A stretch of DNA of 64,000 nt. Origin: Streptomyces antioxidans. Its GTDB lineage: Bacteria; Actinomycetota; Actinomycetes; Streptomycetales; Streptomycetaceae. How positions within the stretch are numbered: position 1 is the first letter of the stretch; each line of letters starts with the position of its first letter. A program made the translations under genes and the position numbers. The notes under the pieces were generated by a model. It was not told the DNA's origin. It did not search any database and saw only the letters and a list, made by a program, of their open reading frames with translations. This document shows, in pieces, positions 23,827 through 32,696 of this stretch. The stretch is taken from the NCBI RefSeq assembly GCF_000968685.2, contig NZ_LAKD02000079.1, forward strand, positions 1-64,000, given 5' to 3'.

Positions 23827-25138
23827 AGACCGACCCGAGCAGCCGGAGGGAGTGAGCCCACGCCGGGTCAGAACCGGCCCGCGGCACGCGGCACCGAAGA
23901 AGTCGGTACTCACCCGCCTTCAGGTGCCCGCCGGCAAGGCCATAGCGCTGGCCGCCATGCCGACGGCCGTGCTGATGGGCATGGGGCTCACCCCGCAGCT
24001 CGCCTCGGCCAACCCCCGGCCCGAGGACCGCTACAAGCCCGGGCCGTGTGTGTCGCAGCCGGACGAGGCGGACAAGGACGACGCCAAGGGCGGCAAGGAG
24101 GCCCAGGGCGAGGACAAGGACACGAAGGACGCCAAGGACTCGTCCGGCAAGGGCTCCGAGGACGGCGCCAAGGGCTCAGAGGAGTCCTCGGGCGGCCAGA
24201 CCGGGTCCCGGGACGACAAGGCCACTCCCACGCCGTCTCCGTCCCGTTCCTCCTCCGCGCCGTCGTCCGGCTCCGGGGACGAGAAGGAGTCGAAGGAGCC
24301 CTCGGCCTCGCCGAGCCCGTCGAAGTCCAAGAACCCGCTGGACCCGCTGGGACTCGGGGACGCGCTCCACGACGTCCTCACGCCCGGCGACCAGAGCGGG
24401 GACGAGTCGGCCGGGCCAAGCGCCTCGCCGAGCCCGTCCGCCAGCGACAAGCCCAGCTCGTCGCCGTCCCCGTCCAAGACCTCCGACAAGCCCGCCGATC
24501 CGGTCAAGGACACGGTGGACAAGGTGGGCAAGGGCGTCGAGGACACCGTGGACGGGGTGGGCAAGACCGTCGACGACGCCAAGGACACGGCGGACAAGGC
24601 GCTTCCCAAGCCCTCCGCGTCCGCCTCGAAGGACGCGGACGGCAAGGAGGCGTTCCCCTGCCCGGAGTTCGACGCCGACGCGTACGAGAACGCCGAGTCA
24701 GAGCCGACCTCGAGTCTGCTGCCCGAGGACCCCTGGACCCTCAAGAGCACCCTGCTGAGCCTGCACGGCCTGGACTACAAGGGCATCGTGGAGGTCAAGA
24801 CGCAGGGCGGCCAGATCAAGAAGGTCCTGAAGTTCACCGCCTCGGGCGTGGACATCAAGGACCTCCACCAGCTGGTGGTGGGCCCGGGCGGGACCACCAC
24901 CCATGTGCAGGCGCGCGAGGGTTCCACCTCGACCATCCGCAACGGCACGGTGACCATGTACACCGAGGAGCTGAAGGGGAACCTCCTGGGGCTCATCCCG
25001 ATCACCTTCAGCCCCAAGACCCCGCCGCCGGTGAACATCCCCGAGGTGTTCTTCACCAATGTCACGGTCAAGCAGGCCGGTCAGTTCGGTGGCGATCTGA
25101 CCGTTCCCGGTATGCACCTGTTCAAGACCGGGGAGTGA
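23804..25138 (+). CDS. Secreted protein with Pro/Ser/Lys-rich spacer
   Basis: A 444-residue protein. A hydrophobic export segment (KAIALAAMPTAVLMGMGL) ends near ASANPRP. A ~200-residue low-complexity spacer follows, rich in Asp, Lys, Ser, Pro and Glu with SPSPSASDKPSSSPSPSKTSDKP-type repeats, broken into shorter runs by LDPLGLGDALHDVL and VDKVGKGVEDTVDGVGK. A C-terminal beta-rich domain follows (FTASGVDIKDLHQLVVGPGG onward). The domain's TVTMYTEELKGNL and TFSPKTPPP segments recur in Streptomyces DUF6230 neighbours. The ATG at 23804 (AGGAAG upstream) overlaps the DUF6114 gene by 23 bp; a GTG at 23816 with GGAGG is an alternative. Likely wall-spanning or surface-exposed. Confidence 0.85.
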   Translation: MGGTVRGEDRPEQPEGVSPRRVRTGPRHAAPKKSVLTRLQVPAGKAIALAAMPTAVLMGMGLTPQLASANPRPEDRYKPGPCVSQPDEADKDDAKGGKEAQGEDKDTKDAKDSSGKGSEDGAKGSEESSGGQTGSRDDKATPTPSPSRSSSAPSSGSGDEKESKEPSASPSPSKSKNPLDPLGLGDALHDVLTPGDQSGDESAGPSASPSPSASDKPSSSPSPSKTSDKPADPVKDTVDKVGKGVEDTVDGVGKTVDDAKDTADKALPKPSASASKDADGKEAFPCPEFDADAYENAESEPTSSLLPEDPWTLKSTLLSLHGLDYKGIVEVKTQGGQIKKVLKFTASGVDIKDLHQLVVGPGGTTTHVQAREGSTSTIRNGTVTMYTEELKGNLLGLIPITFSPKTPPPVNIPEVFFTNVTVKQAGQFGGDLTVPGMHLFKTGE

Positions 25139-25191
25139 TCCCGCGACACCACCGATCCGTTCGGGAGCCGCACACCCCTCCATGAGGAGGG

Positions 25192-25243
25192 AAACGCCCG
25201 TGGGCACCGCCTCCAATCGGAGACGGTGCCCACGGACGCGTTT
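25192..25243. terminator. Bidirectional terminator between the secreted-protein gene and pyk
   Basis: CGTGGGCACCG (25199-25209) pairs with CGGTGCCCACG (25224-25234), with CTCC/GGAG inside and AAACGC/GCGTTT outside. It lies between convergent genes. Confidence 0.85.
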
Positions 25244-25258
25244 GCGGGGCGTTCGGCG

Positions 25259-26686
25259 CTACTCGCTCGTGCCGCCCAGGTGGTGCACCCGGACCATGTT
25301 GGTGGTGCCGGGGACGCCGGGCGGCGAACCGGCGGTGATGATCATGGTGTCGCCCCCGGCGTAGCGGCCCAGCTTCAGCAGCTCGGCGTCCACCAGGTCG
25401 ACCATCGCGTCGGTGTGCTCGACATACGGCACCACGAAGGACTCCACGCCCCAGCTCAGGGTGAGCTGGTTGCGGGTGGACGCGTCGGTGGTGAAGGCCA
25501 GGATCGGCTGCTGGGCGCGGTAGCGGGAGAGCCGGCGGGCGGTGTCGCCGGACTGGGTGAAGGCCACCAGCGACTTGGCGCCCAGGAAGTCGGCGATCTC
25601 GGCGGCCGCGCGGGCCACCGAACCGCCCTGGGTGCGCGGCTTCTTGCCGGGCACCAGCGGCTGGAGGCCGCGCGAGAGCAGCTCCTGCTCGGCGGCCTGG
25701 ACGATCCGGGACATCACCTTGACCGTCTCGATGGGGTACGAGCCGACCGAGGACTCCGCGGAGAGCATCACCGCGTCGGTGCCGTCCAGGATCGCGTTGG
25801 CGACGTCGGACGCCTCGGCGCGGGTCGGCCGGGAGTTGGTGATCATCGACTCCATCATCTGGGTCGCGACGATCACCGGCTTGGCGTTGCGGCGGCAGAG
25901 CTCGATCAGCCGCTTCTGCACCATCGGGACCTTCTCCAGCGGATACTCCACCGCGAGGTCACCACGGGCCACCATCACCCCGTCGAAGGCCGCGACGACC
26001 TCGGTCATATTGGCGACCGCCTGCGGCTTCTCCACCTTGGCGATCACCGGCACCCGGCGGCCCACCTCGTCCATGATCCGGTGGACGTCCCGGACGTCGG
26101 AGGCGTCCCGTACGAAGGACAGGGCGACCATGTCGCACCCCATCCGCAGGGCGAACCTCAGGTCCTCGATGTCCTTCTCGGACAGCGCGGGCACATTGAC
26201 CGCCGCGCCCGGCAGGTTGATCCCCTTGTGGTCGGAGATCACCCCGCCCTCGATGACGATGGTCCGCACCCGCGGGCCCTCCACGGCGGTGACCCGCAGC
26301 TCGACATTGCCGTCGTTGATCAGGACCTGGTCGCCCTTGGAGACATCGCCCGGCAGCCCCTTGTAGGTGGTGCCGCAGATGGTCCGGTCACCGTCCACGT
26401 CCTCGGTGGTGATGATGAACTCATCCCCGCGGACCAGCTCCACCGGGCCGTCCTTGAAGGTCTCCAGACGGATCTTGGGGCCCTGGAGGTCGGCGAGGAC
26501 GCCGACCGCGTGCCCGGTCTCCTCGGACGCCTTGCGGACGCGGTGGTACCGCTCCTCGTGCTCCGGGTGGCTTCCATGGCTCATGTTGAACCGGGCCACG
26601 TTCATCCCGGCCTCGATCAGGGACTTCAGCTGGTCGTAGGAGTCGACGGCGGGGCCCAGGGTGCAGACGATTTTGGAACGGCGCAT
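25259..26686 (-). CDS. pyk: Pyruvate kinase
   Basis: A 475-residue pyruvate kinase making pyruvate and ATP from PEP and ADP. All signature blocks are present: SKIVCTLGPA, NMSHGSHPEHEERYHRVR, LADLQGPKIR, the active-site IAKVEKPQAV and GVMVARGDLAVE, and the ATQMMESM-PTRAEASDVANAILDG block. The N-terminal domain starts almost at the barrel, as usual in actinobacteria. From memory this corresponds to Pyk2 (SCO5423). A TAGGAT hexamer lies exactly seven bases upstream of the ATG (26694-26699), suggesting a leaderless transcript, although the -35 is poor. It is followed upstream by ackA-pta in the same orientation. Confidence 0.96.
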   Translation of the reverse strand: MRRSKIVCTLGPAVDSYDQLKSLIEAGMNVARFNMSHGSHPEHEERYHRVRKASEETGHAVGVLADLQGPKIRLETFKDGPVELVRGDEFIITTEDVDGDRTICGTTYKGLPGDVSKGDQVLINDGNVELRVTAVEGPRVRTIVIEGGVISDHKGINLPGAAVNVPALSEKDIEDLRFALRMGCDMVALSFVRDASDVRDVHRIMDEVGRRVPVIAKVEKPQAVANMTEVVAAFDGVMVARGDLAVEYPLEKVPMVQKRLIELCRRNAKPVIVATQMMESMITNSRPTRAEASDVANAILDGTDAVMLSAESSVGSYPIETVKVMSRIVQAAEQELLSRGLQPLVPGKKPRTQGGSVARAAAEIADFLGAKSLVAFTQSGDTARRLSRYRAQQPILAFTTDASTRNQLTLSWGVESFVVPYVEHTDAMVDLVDAELLKLGRYAGGDTMIITAGSPPGVPGTTNMVRVHHLGGTSE

Positions 26687-26747
26687 GAGGCAGATCCTAT
26701 CGGGTTTGTTTCGGAGCGGAATATTTCAGTCAAGGGTGCTGCGGAAC

Positions 26748-27893
26748 CTACGCGCTGACCAGGTCGAACGTCTGGCTGGCGATCTCCAGCTCCTCATCGG
26801 TGGGCACCACGGCCACCGCGACCCGGCTGGCCTCCGTGGAGATCAGCCGCGCCGAGGCGGAGCGCAGCGCGTTGCGGACGCCGTCCACCTCGATGCCGAA
26901 CGCGCCGAGGCCGCGCATCGCCGCCTCCCGTACCGCCGGGGAGTTCTCCCCCACACCGGCGGTGAACGCGACGGCGTCCACCCGCCCCAGCACCGCGGTG
27001 TACGCGCCCACATACTTCCGCAGCCGGTGGACGTAGATGTCGAAGGCGAGCTGGGCGGCCCGGTCGCCCTCGCCCATCCGGCGGCCGATCTCGCGCATGT
27101 CGTTGTCCCCGCACAGTCCGGCGAGACCGCTGCGCTTGTTGAGCAGCGTGTCGATCTCATCGGTCGACATGCCGCCCACCCGGGACAGGTGGAAGATCGC
27201 CGCAGGGTCGATGTCCCCGGAACGGGTACCCATCACCAGACCCTCCAACGGGGTCAGCCCCATCGAGGTCTCCACGCACCGGCCGCCGCGCACCGCCGAG
27301 GCACTGGCCCCGTTGCCCAGGTGCAGCACGATCGTGTTGACCTCCGCGGGCTCCCTGCCCAGCAGCTCCGCGGTGGCCCGGGAGACATACGCGTGCGAGG
27401 TGCCGTGGAAGCCGTAGCGCCGCACCCCCCACCGGTCGGCGGTCGCCACGTCGATCGCGTAGCGCGCCGCCGCCTCCGGGATGGTGGAGTGGAACGCCGT
27501 GTCGAAGACCGCGACCTGCGGCAGGTCCGGGCGCAGCGAGCGGGCCACCTTGATCCCGGTGACATTGGCCGGGTTGTGCAGCGGGGCCAGCGGGATCAGC
27601 TTCTCGATCTCCCCGACCACCTCGTCGGTGATCAGGGTCGGCTCGGTGAACCGGGTGCCGCCGTGCACCACCCGGTGGCCGACCGCCGCCAGCTCGGGCG
27701 AGTCGAGGCCCAGGCCCTCGGCGGCCAGCTCGTCGGCCACCTGCTTGAGGGCCGCCGCGTGATCGGCGACGGGGCCCTCACCGATCCGCTCCACGATGCC
27801 GGAGGCCGGACGGGAGCCGTCGGCCATGTCCAGCAGCTGGTACTTCACGGACGAGGAACCGGAGTTGAGGACGAGGACTCGGGAGCCGTTCAC
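26748..27893 (-). CDS. ackA: Acetate kinase
   Basis: A 381-residue ASKHA-fold kinase converting acetyl phosphate + ADP to acetate + ATP. Motifs: VLVLNSGSSSVKYQLL at the N-terminus, HRVVHGG, GFHGTSHAYVS, HLGNGASA and FTAGVGENS. The start is a GTG at 27891-27893 overlapping the pta stop by 4 bp (GTGA), so the two are translationally coupled. Together with pta it forms the acetyl-CoA overflow and acetate-assimilation route. Confidence 0.96.
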   Translation of the reverse strand: MNGSRVLVLNSGSSSVKYQLLDMADGSRPASGIVERIGEGPVADHAAALKQVADELAAEGLGLDSPELAAVGHRVVHGGTRFTEPTLITDEVVGEIEKLIPLAPLHNPANVTGIKVARSLRPDLPQVAVFDTAFHSTIPEAAARYAIDVATADRWGVRRYGFHGTSHAYVSRATAELLGREPAEVNTIVLHLGNGASASAVRGGRCVETSMGLTPLEGLVMGTRSGDIDPAAIFHLSRVGGMSTDEIDTLLNKRSGLAGLCGDNDMREIGRRMGEGDRAAQLAFDIYVHRLRKYVGAYTAVLGRVDAVAFTAGVGENSPAVREAAMRGLGAFGIEVDGVRNALRSASARLISTEASRVAVAVVPTDEELEIASQTFDLVSA

Positions 27894-30010
27894 GCGGACT
27901 GCGCCTTCTGGGTCGAGGACGTCGGGGCGGTCGCCGCAGACGTGGGGGACTGCGCCTGGATGGCGGTGATCGAGACGGTGTTGACGATGTCCTGTACGAG
28001 TGCCCCGCGGGACAGGTCGTTCACCGGCTTGCGCAGGCCCTGGAGCACCGGGCCGACCGCGACGGCGCCCGCCGAGCGCTGTACGGCCTTGTAGGTGTTG
28101 TTGCCGGTGTTCAGGTCCGGGAAGATCAGCACGGTGGCCTTGCCCGCCACCTCGGACCCGGGCAGCTTGGTCGCCGCCACCGCCGCGTCCACCGCCGCGT
28201 CGTACTGGATCGGGCCCTCGACCAGCAGGTCCGGGCGGCGCTCGCGGACCAGATCGGTCGCCTTGCGGACCTTGTCCACGTCCGCGCCGGAGCCCGAGGT
28301 GCCGGTGGAGTACGACAGCATCGCGATCCTCGGCTCCACCCCGAACTGGGCGGCCGTCGTCGCCGACTGGATGGCGATGTCCGCGAGCTGCTCGGCGCCC
28401 GGGTCGGGGTTGACCGCGCAGTCGCCGTACACCAGCACCCGGTCGGCCAGGCACATGAAGAAGACCGAGGAGACGATCTGGGCGCCGGGGGCGGTCTTGA
28501 TGATCTCGAAGGCGGGCCGGATGGTGGCGGCGGTGGAGTGCACCGCGCCCGAGACCATGCCGTCGGCCAGCCCCTCCTGGACCATCAGGGTGCCGAAGTA
28601 CGACACGTCGGCCACCACGTCGTACGCCAGCTCGTGGGAGACCCCCTTGTGGGCGCGCAGCCTCGCGTAGCTCTCCGCGAAGCGCTCCCGCAGCGGGGAG
28701 GTCTGCGGATCGATGATCTGCGCCTCGGCGAGCTGGATGCCGAGCTCGGCGGCGCGCTTGCGGATCGGCTCCTCCTCGCCCAGCAGTGTGAGATCGCACA
28801 CATCGCGGCGGAGCAGTACGTCGGCGGCGCGCAGCACCCGCTCCTCCGCGCCCTCGGGCAGCACCACCCGGCGGCGGTGGGACCTGGACCGCTCGATCAG
28901 CTCGCGCTCGAACATCATCGGGGTGACCCGGCCGGAGCGGCCCACCGAGATGCGCTCGGTCAGCGCCGCGGTGTCCACGTGCCGCTCGAAGAGGCCCAGC
29001 GCGGTCTCCGCCTTGCGCGGCGCGCTGGCGGTGAGCTTGCCCTCGATGGCGAACAGTTCGGCCGCCGTCGGGAAGGACCCGCCCGCCACCGACACCACCG
29101 GGGTCCCCGGGGCCAGCCGCGAGGCCAGCGCCAGGATGTCGGGGCCCGGCCGCTCGGCGAGGGTGAGCAGCACCCCGGCGATCGGCGGGGCGCCCGCGCT
29201 GTGCGCGGCCAGCGCGCCGACGATCAGATCGGCGCGGTCCCCGGGCGTCACCACCAGACAGCCCTCCGTCAGCGCGGGCAGGAAGGTCGGCAGCATCGCG
29301 CCGCCGAAGACGAAGTCCCGTACGTCCCTGGAGAGCCCCGTGTGATCACCGAGCAGCACCTCGGCGCCCAGGGAGCGGACGATCTGGGAGACGGTGGGCG
29401 CCGAGAGCGACCCGTCCTCGGGCAGCACATAGCTGGGCACCGGCAGCTTGGCGGCCAGCCGCGCGGCGATGGCCTCGCGGTCGGCGGGCACCACCCGGTT
29501 GGCGACCACCGCGACCACGTCGCAGCCCCGTCCCTCATAGGCGCGGTAGGCGTTGTGGGCCTCGGCGCCGGCCGACTCGGCGGTCTGCTTCTGGCCGCCG
29601 ACGACCACGATCACCGAGGCGCCGAACTCATTGGCCAGCCGTGCGTTCAGCCCCAGCTCGTCGGGGAGGCTGGTGGCCGCGTAGTCGCTGCCCAGCACCA
29701 GGACGTAGTCATAGGCGTCGGCCACCTCGTGGAACCGGCCGACCAGCTGCGAGACCAGCTCGTCGGTGCCCCGCTCGGCCTGGAGCGCGGCCGCCTCGTC
29801 GTAACCCATGCCGAAGACGGACTCCGGCGACTGGCTGAGCCGGTAGCGCGCCCGCAGCAGGTCGAAGAGGCGGTCGGGGTCGTCGTGCACCAGGGGGCGG
29901 AAGACGCCGACCCGGTCGACATGGCGGGTCAGGAGCTCCATGACCCCCAGCTCCACGACCTGGCGTCCGTCGCCACGCTCGACTCCGGTCACGTACACGC
30001 TGCGTGTCAC
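27890..30010 (-). CDS. pta: Phosphate acetyltransferase (long form with DRTGG domain)
   Basis: A 706-residue enzyme converting acetyl-CoA and phosphate to acetyl phosphate. The N-terminal ~220 residues are a P-loop-like BioD/CobB domain (SVYVTGVERGDGRQVVELGVMELL) in which the canonical GKT is degenerate (GDGRQ). A DRTGG domain follows (220-340, ADLIVGALAAHSAG), then the catalytic PTA/PTB domain (from about 370: VVLPEGAEERVLRAADVLLRR; LPGSEVAGKATVLIFPDLNTGNNTYKAVQR). This is the long regulatory form. It overlaps ackA by 4 bp. Confidence 0.96.
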   Translation of the reverse strand: MTRSVYVTGVERGDGRQVVELGVMELLTRHVDRVGVFRPLVHDDPDRLFDLLRARYRLSQSPESVFGMGYDEAAALQAERGTDELVSQLVGRFHEVADAYDYVLVLGSDYAATSLPDELGLNARLANEFGASVIVVVGGQKQTAESAGAEAHNAYRAYEGRGCDVVAVVANRVVPADREAIAARLAAKLPVPSYVLPEDGSLSAPTVSQIVRSLGAEVLLGDHTGLSRDVRDFVFGGAMLPTFLPALTEGCLVVTPGDRADLIVGALAAHSAGAPPIAGVLLTLAERPGPDILALASRLAPGTPVVSVAGGSFPTAAELFAIEGKLTASAPRKAETALGLFERHVDTAALTERISVGRSGRVTPMMFERELIERSRSHRRRVVLPEGAEERVLRAADVLLRRDVCDLTLLGEEEPIRKRAAELGIQLAEAQIIDPQTSPLRERFAESYARLRAHKGVSHELAYDVVADVSYFGTLMVQEGLADGMVSGAVHSTAATIRPAFEIIKTAPGAQIVSSVFFMCLADRVLVYGDCAVNPDPGAEQLADIAIQSATTAAQFGVEPRIAMLSYSTGTSGSGADVDKVRKATDLVRERRPDLLVEGPIQYDAAVDAAVAATKLPGSEVAGKATVLIFPDLNTGNNTYKAVQRSAGAVAVGPVLQGLRKPVNDLSRGALVQDIVNTVSITAIQAQSPTSAATAPTSSTQKAQSA

Positions 30011-30219
30011 GCGTGCTCTCCGTTCCTCTGGCGTTCGTCGGTGTTTTCGTTATGTGCGCCCATCAGGCACAAATTGGCCACATTGACCGGCCCAGTCCTC
30101 TTGACAATACCTTCGACCGTGATTAAGGCGCTTGTCGCTCGGGGGACACAGCACCACCCGGCCCATGAAACAATCGGACTGGCTCACATCTACCCGTAGG
30201 GAGCAGGAGACACAGCACG
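30011..30219. promoter_or_regulatory. Divergent pta-pfkA promoter region
   Basis: A consensus TTGACA lies at 30101-30106 on the plus strand, with TTAAGG (30123-30128) as an imperfect -10. On the minus strand TTGTGC and CATAAC are possible elements for pta. The repeat TGTGC...GCACA around 30057-30071 resembles Rex half-sites but its spacing is wrong. Confidence 0.35.
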
Positions 30220-31245
30220 ATGCGCATCGGAGTTCTCACCGCAGGCGGCGACTGCCCCGGTCTCAACGCTGTGATCCGGTCGGTGGTCCACCGCGCGGTC
30301 GCCGGCCACGGAGACGAGGTCATCGGGTTCGAGGACGGCTTCAAGGGGCTCCTCGACGGCCGTCACCGCAAGCTCGACCTCGACGCGGTCAGCGGCATCC
30401 TCGCCCGCGGCGGCACCATCCTCGGCTCCTCCCGCCTGGAGCGCGCCCGGCTGCGCGAGGCGTGCGAGACCTCGAAGGACCACGCCCGTGACTACGGGAT
30501 AGACGTACTGATCCCGATCGGCGGCGAGGGCACCCTCACCGCGGCGCGGATGCTCTCCGACGCCGGGCTGCCGATCGTCGGCGTCCCCAAGACGATCGAC
30601 AACGACATCTCCTCCACCGACCGCACCTTCGGCTTCGACACCGCCGTCGGCGTCGCCACCGAGGCCATGGACCGGCTGAAGACCACCGCCGAATCCCATC
30701 AGCGGGTGATGGTCGTCGAGGTCATGGGGCGCCACGCGGGCTGGATCGCGCTGGAGTCCGGCATGGCGGGCGGCGCCCACGGCATCTGCCTGCCGGAGCG
30801 GCCCTTCGAGGTGGACGGGCTGGTGAAGATGGTCGAGGAGCGGTTCGCCCGCGGCAAGAAGTTCGCCGTCATCTGCGTCGCCGAGGGCGCGCATCCGGCC
30901 GAGGGCTCCATGGACTACCAGAAGGGCGAGATCGACCAGTACGGCCACGAGCGGTTCACCGGCATCGGCAACCGCCTCGCGGCCGAGCTGGAGCGGCGCC
31001 TGGGCAAGGAGGCCCGCCCGGTCATCCTGGGGCATGTGCAGCGCGGCGGCACGCCCACCGCGTACGACCGCGTGCTGGCCACCCGCTTCGGCTGGCACGC
31101 CGTGGAGGCGGCGCACCGCGGCGACTTCGGCATGATGACCGCACTGCGCGGCACGGACATCCAGATGGTGCCGATCGCCAACGCGGTCACCGAGCTCAAG
31201 ACCGTACCGGTGGACCGGATGGACGAGGCAGAGTCGGTCTTCTGA
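30220..31245 (+). CDS. pfkA: ATP-dependent 6-phosphofructokinase
   Basis: A 341-residue PFK making fructose 1,6-bisphosphate. The active site PKTIDNDI and the nucleotide site GGEGTL are visible. Gly104 with Lys124 is the pattern of the ATP-using streptomycete enzymes; Asp104 would indicate pyrophosphate use. AGGAG precedes the ATG. Divergent from pta-ackA and next to pyk, it completes a block covering both committed glycolytic kinases and acetate overflow. From memory it equals one of three pfkA copies in S. coelicolor (SCO5426). Confidence 0.95.
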   Translation: MRIGVLTAGGDCPGLNAVIRSVVHRAVAGHGDEVIGFEDGFKGLLDGRHRKLDLDAVSGILARGGTILGSSRLERARLREACETSKDHARDYGIDVLIPIGGEGTLTAARMLSDAGLPIVGVPKTIDNDISSTDRTFGFDTAVGVATEAMDRLKTTAESHQRVMVVEVMGRHAGWIALESGMAGGAHGICLPERPFEVDGLVKMVEERFARGKKFAVICVAEGAHPAEGSMDYQKGEIDQYGHERFTGIGNRLAAELERRLGKEARPVILGHVQRGGTPTAYDRVLATRFGWHAVEAAHRGDFGMMTALRGTDIQMVPIANAVTELKTVPVDRMDEAESVF

Positions 31246-31397
31246 GCCGCCTTCTGATCCGTCCACCGAGCGGCTTTCTGAGCGGCCTTCTGATCCGCCG
31301 CGGCCCGACCGACCGGCGCCGCCGTCCCGGCCCTCTGATACTGTCCCCGCTTGGCCAAGGGGGAACTGGTCGGGGGACATAAGGAGTTACGGGCGGG

Positions 31398-32696
31398 ATG
31401 CTTGGTTTACGGGGCCGTGTGTGGCAGCGCCGCACACCCCTTGTCGTACTGATGGCGGTCGTGGGGATCGCGGGGGCCGTCCTCGTGGCGCGGGACAGCG
31501 GCGGCGGCCATCTCGCCGCCAACCGGACCCAGTTGCGGAAGGCCTGCGACGGCACCCTGCCGTACCGGGACCTCGAGCGGCTGGTGGGTGACGAGCGGCC
31601 GGGCGAGCTCAGCGAGCACGGCACGGTGCTCACCCCCGGCCAGGAGAGCCGCTCGCTGCTGGACTGCTCGCTGTCGTGGGGCGACGGCCACGGGGTCACG
31701 GTCCACGCCGAGGCGCTGGTCTCCGATGTGCCCGAGGCCGTCAAGAGCCGGGACCTCCTCGAACCCGCCGGTGGCCGTGGCACCTTCGTGGCGCCGGGCA
31801 CCACCGGCCAGTACGGCAAGCGCGGCGCCTGGCTGGTGGCCGACTGCCGGGGCGGGCTCGACGGCAGGGTCCGGCCCACGACCGATCTGTATGTGACGGC
31901 CCGGGTGACGGACGGGACCGGTAAGGCCGGCAAGGCCGACGCGGCCGGGAGCGGCAAGCCGGGCCGCGCCACCGCGCTCCTCGGCTTCCGTACCGCCGTC
32001 CACGTGGCCAACGCCCTCACCAAGGCCCAGCACTGCGGCTCCGGCCCGCTCATGACGCCGACCGCCGTGGTGGACACGGACGAGACCCACGGCGCGCCCG
32101 GCCGGGGCCTGCGCAAGTGCGGGTGGATCGAGGGCTCCTCGCTCCCCGGTGCCGCCCCCGGCCCCTGGACCACCCTCGGTGATCACCAGGAGTCCACCGG
32201 GCTGAGCGCCTGCGCCGGGCGGCGGGGTGCGGCGAAGGACGCCGGTGAGCGCCCGCGCCCGAAGCGGTGGCAGGTCACCGAGGTCGAGGCGGCCAGCTGG
32301 TCGGGGATCCTGGGCCGGTCGGCGTACGACTCCTACGAACGCGAGGGCCATGTGCCCGGATGGGGAGCCGAGGACGACAAGCGCTCCTCCGAGGCGGACG
32401 GGAGCGCTGGCACCCGGCGCGAGGCCCGCGTCTCCTCCTACTCCGGACGGCCCCAACTCGCCCTGTGGGCACGGTCGGTGTGCGACGGCAGCGCCACCTA
32501 CCACCGGGTGGCCGTCTACCCCGAGATCCGGCTCCAGGACGGCGAGACTGCCGTGATCGGCGGCACGGACCGGGCCAGGCTCTCCACCGCCGCGCGTACG
32601 GTCCTCGACCGCTATCTCGACGCCGACGACGGCTGGCCCGCGTCCGCTAAGTGCCGCGACACCAAGGTGCTCGGGGAGGTCGAGCAGTGGCACTGA
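31398..32696 (+). CDS. Membrane-anchored protein of unknown function (paralogue A)
   Basis: A 432-residue protein with one N-terminal membrane anchor (PLVVLMAVVGIAGAVLVA, about 14-31) and an extracellular part with several cysteines. It opens with RKACDGTLPYRDLERLVGDE, repeated in spirit in the next gene (AGACDGVLPVAEVRSVLGDD). The two are therefore diverged tandem paralogues. A Gly/Lys/Ala-rich insert lies near residues 175-195. AAGGAG precedes the ATG. The end overlaps the next gene by 10 bp. I do not recognise a characterised family. Confidence 0.8.
   Translation: MLGLRGRVWQRRTPLVVLMAVVGIAGAVLVARDSGGGHLAANRTQLRKACDGTLPYRDLERLVGDERPGELSEHGTVLTPGQESRSLLDCSLSWGDGHGVTVHAEALVSDVPEAVKSRDLLEPAGGRGTFVAPGTTGQYGKRGAWLVADCRGGLDGRVRPTTDLYVTARVTDGTGKAGKADAAGSGKPGRATALLGFRTAVHVANALTKAQHCGSGPLMTPTAVVDTDETHGAPGRGLRKCGWIEGSSLPGAAPGPWTTLGDHQESTGLSACAGRRGAAKDAGERPRPKRWQVTEVEAASWSGILGRSAYDSYEREGHVPGWGAEDDKRSSEADGSAGTRREARVSSYSGRPQLALWARSVCDGSATYHRVAVYPEIRLQDGETAVIGGTDRARLSTAARTVLDRYLDADDGWPASAKCRDTKVLGEVEQWH

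Noticed and set aside
30057..30071. Second Rex site near pta
   Set aside because: TGTGC and GCACA arms are present but the centre is too long for the Rex geometry.
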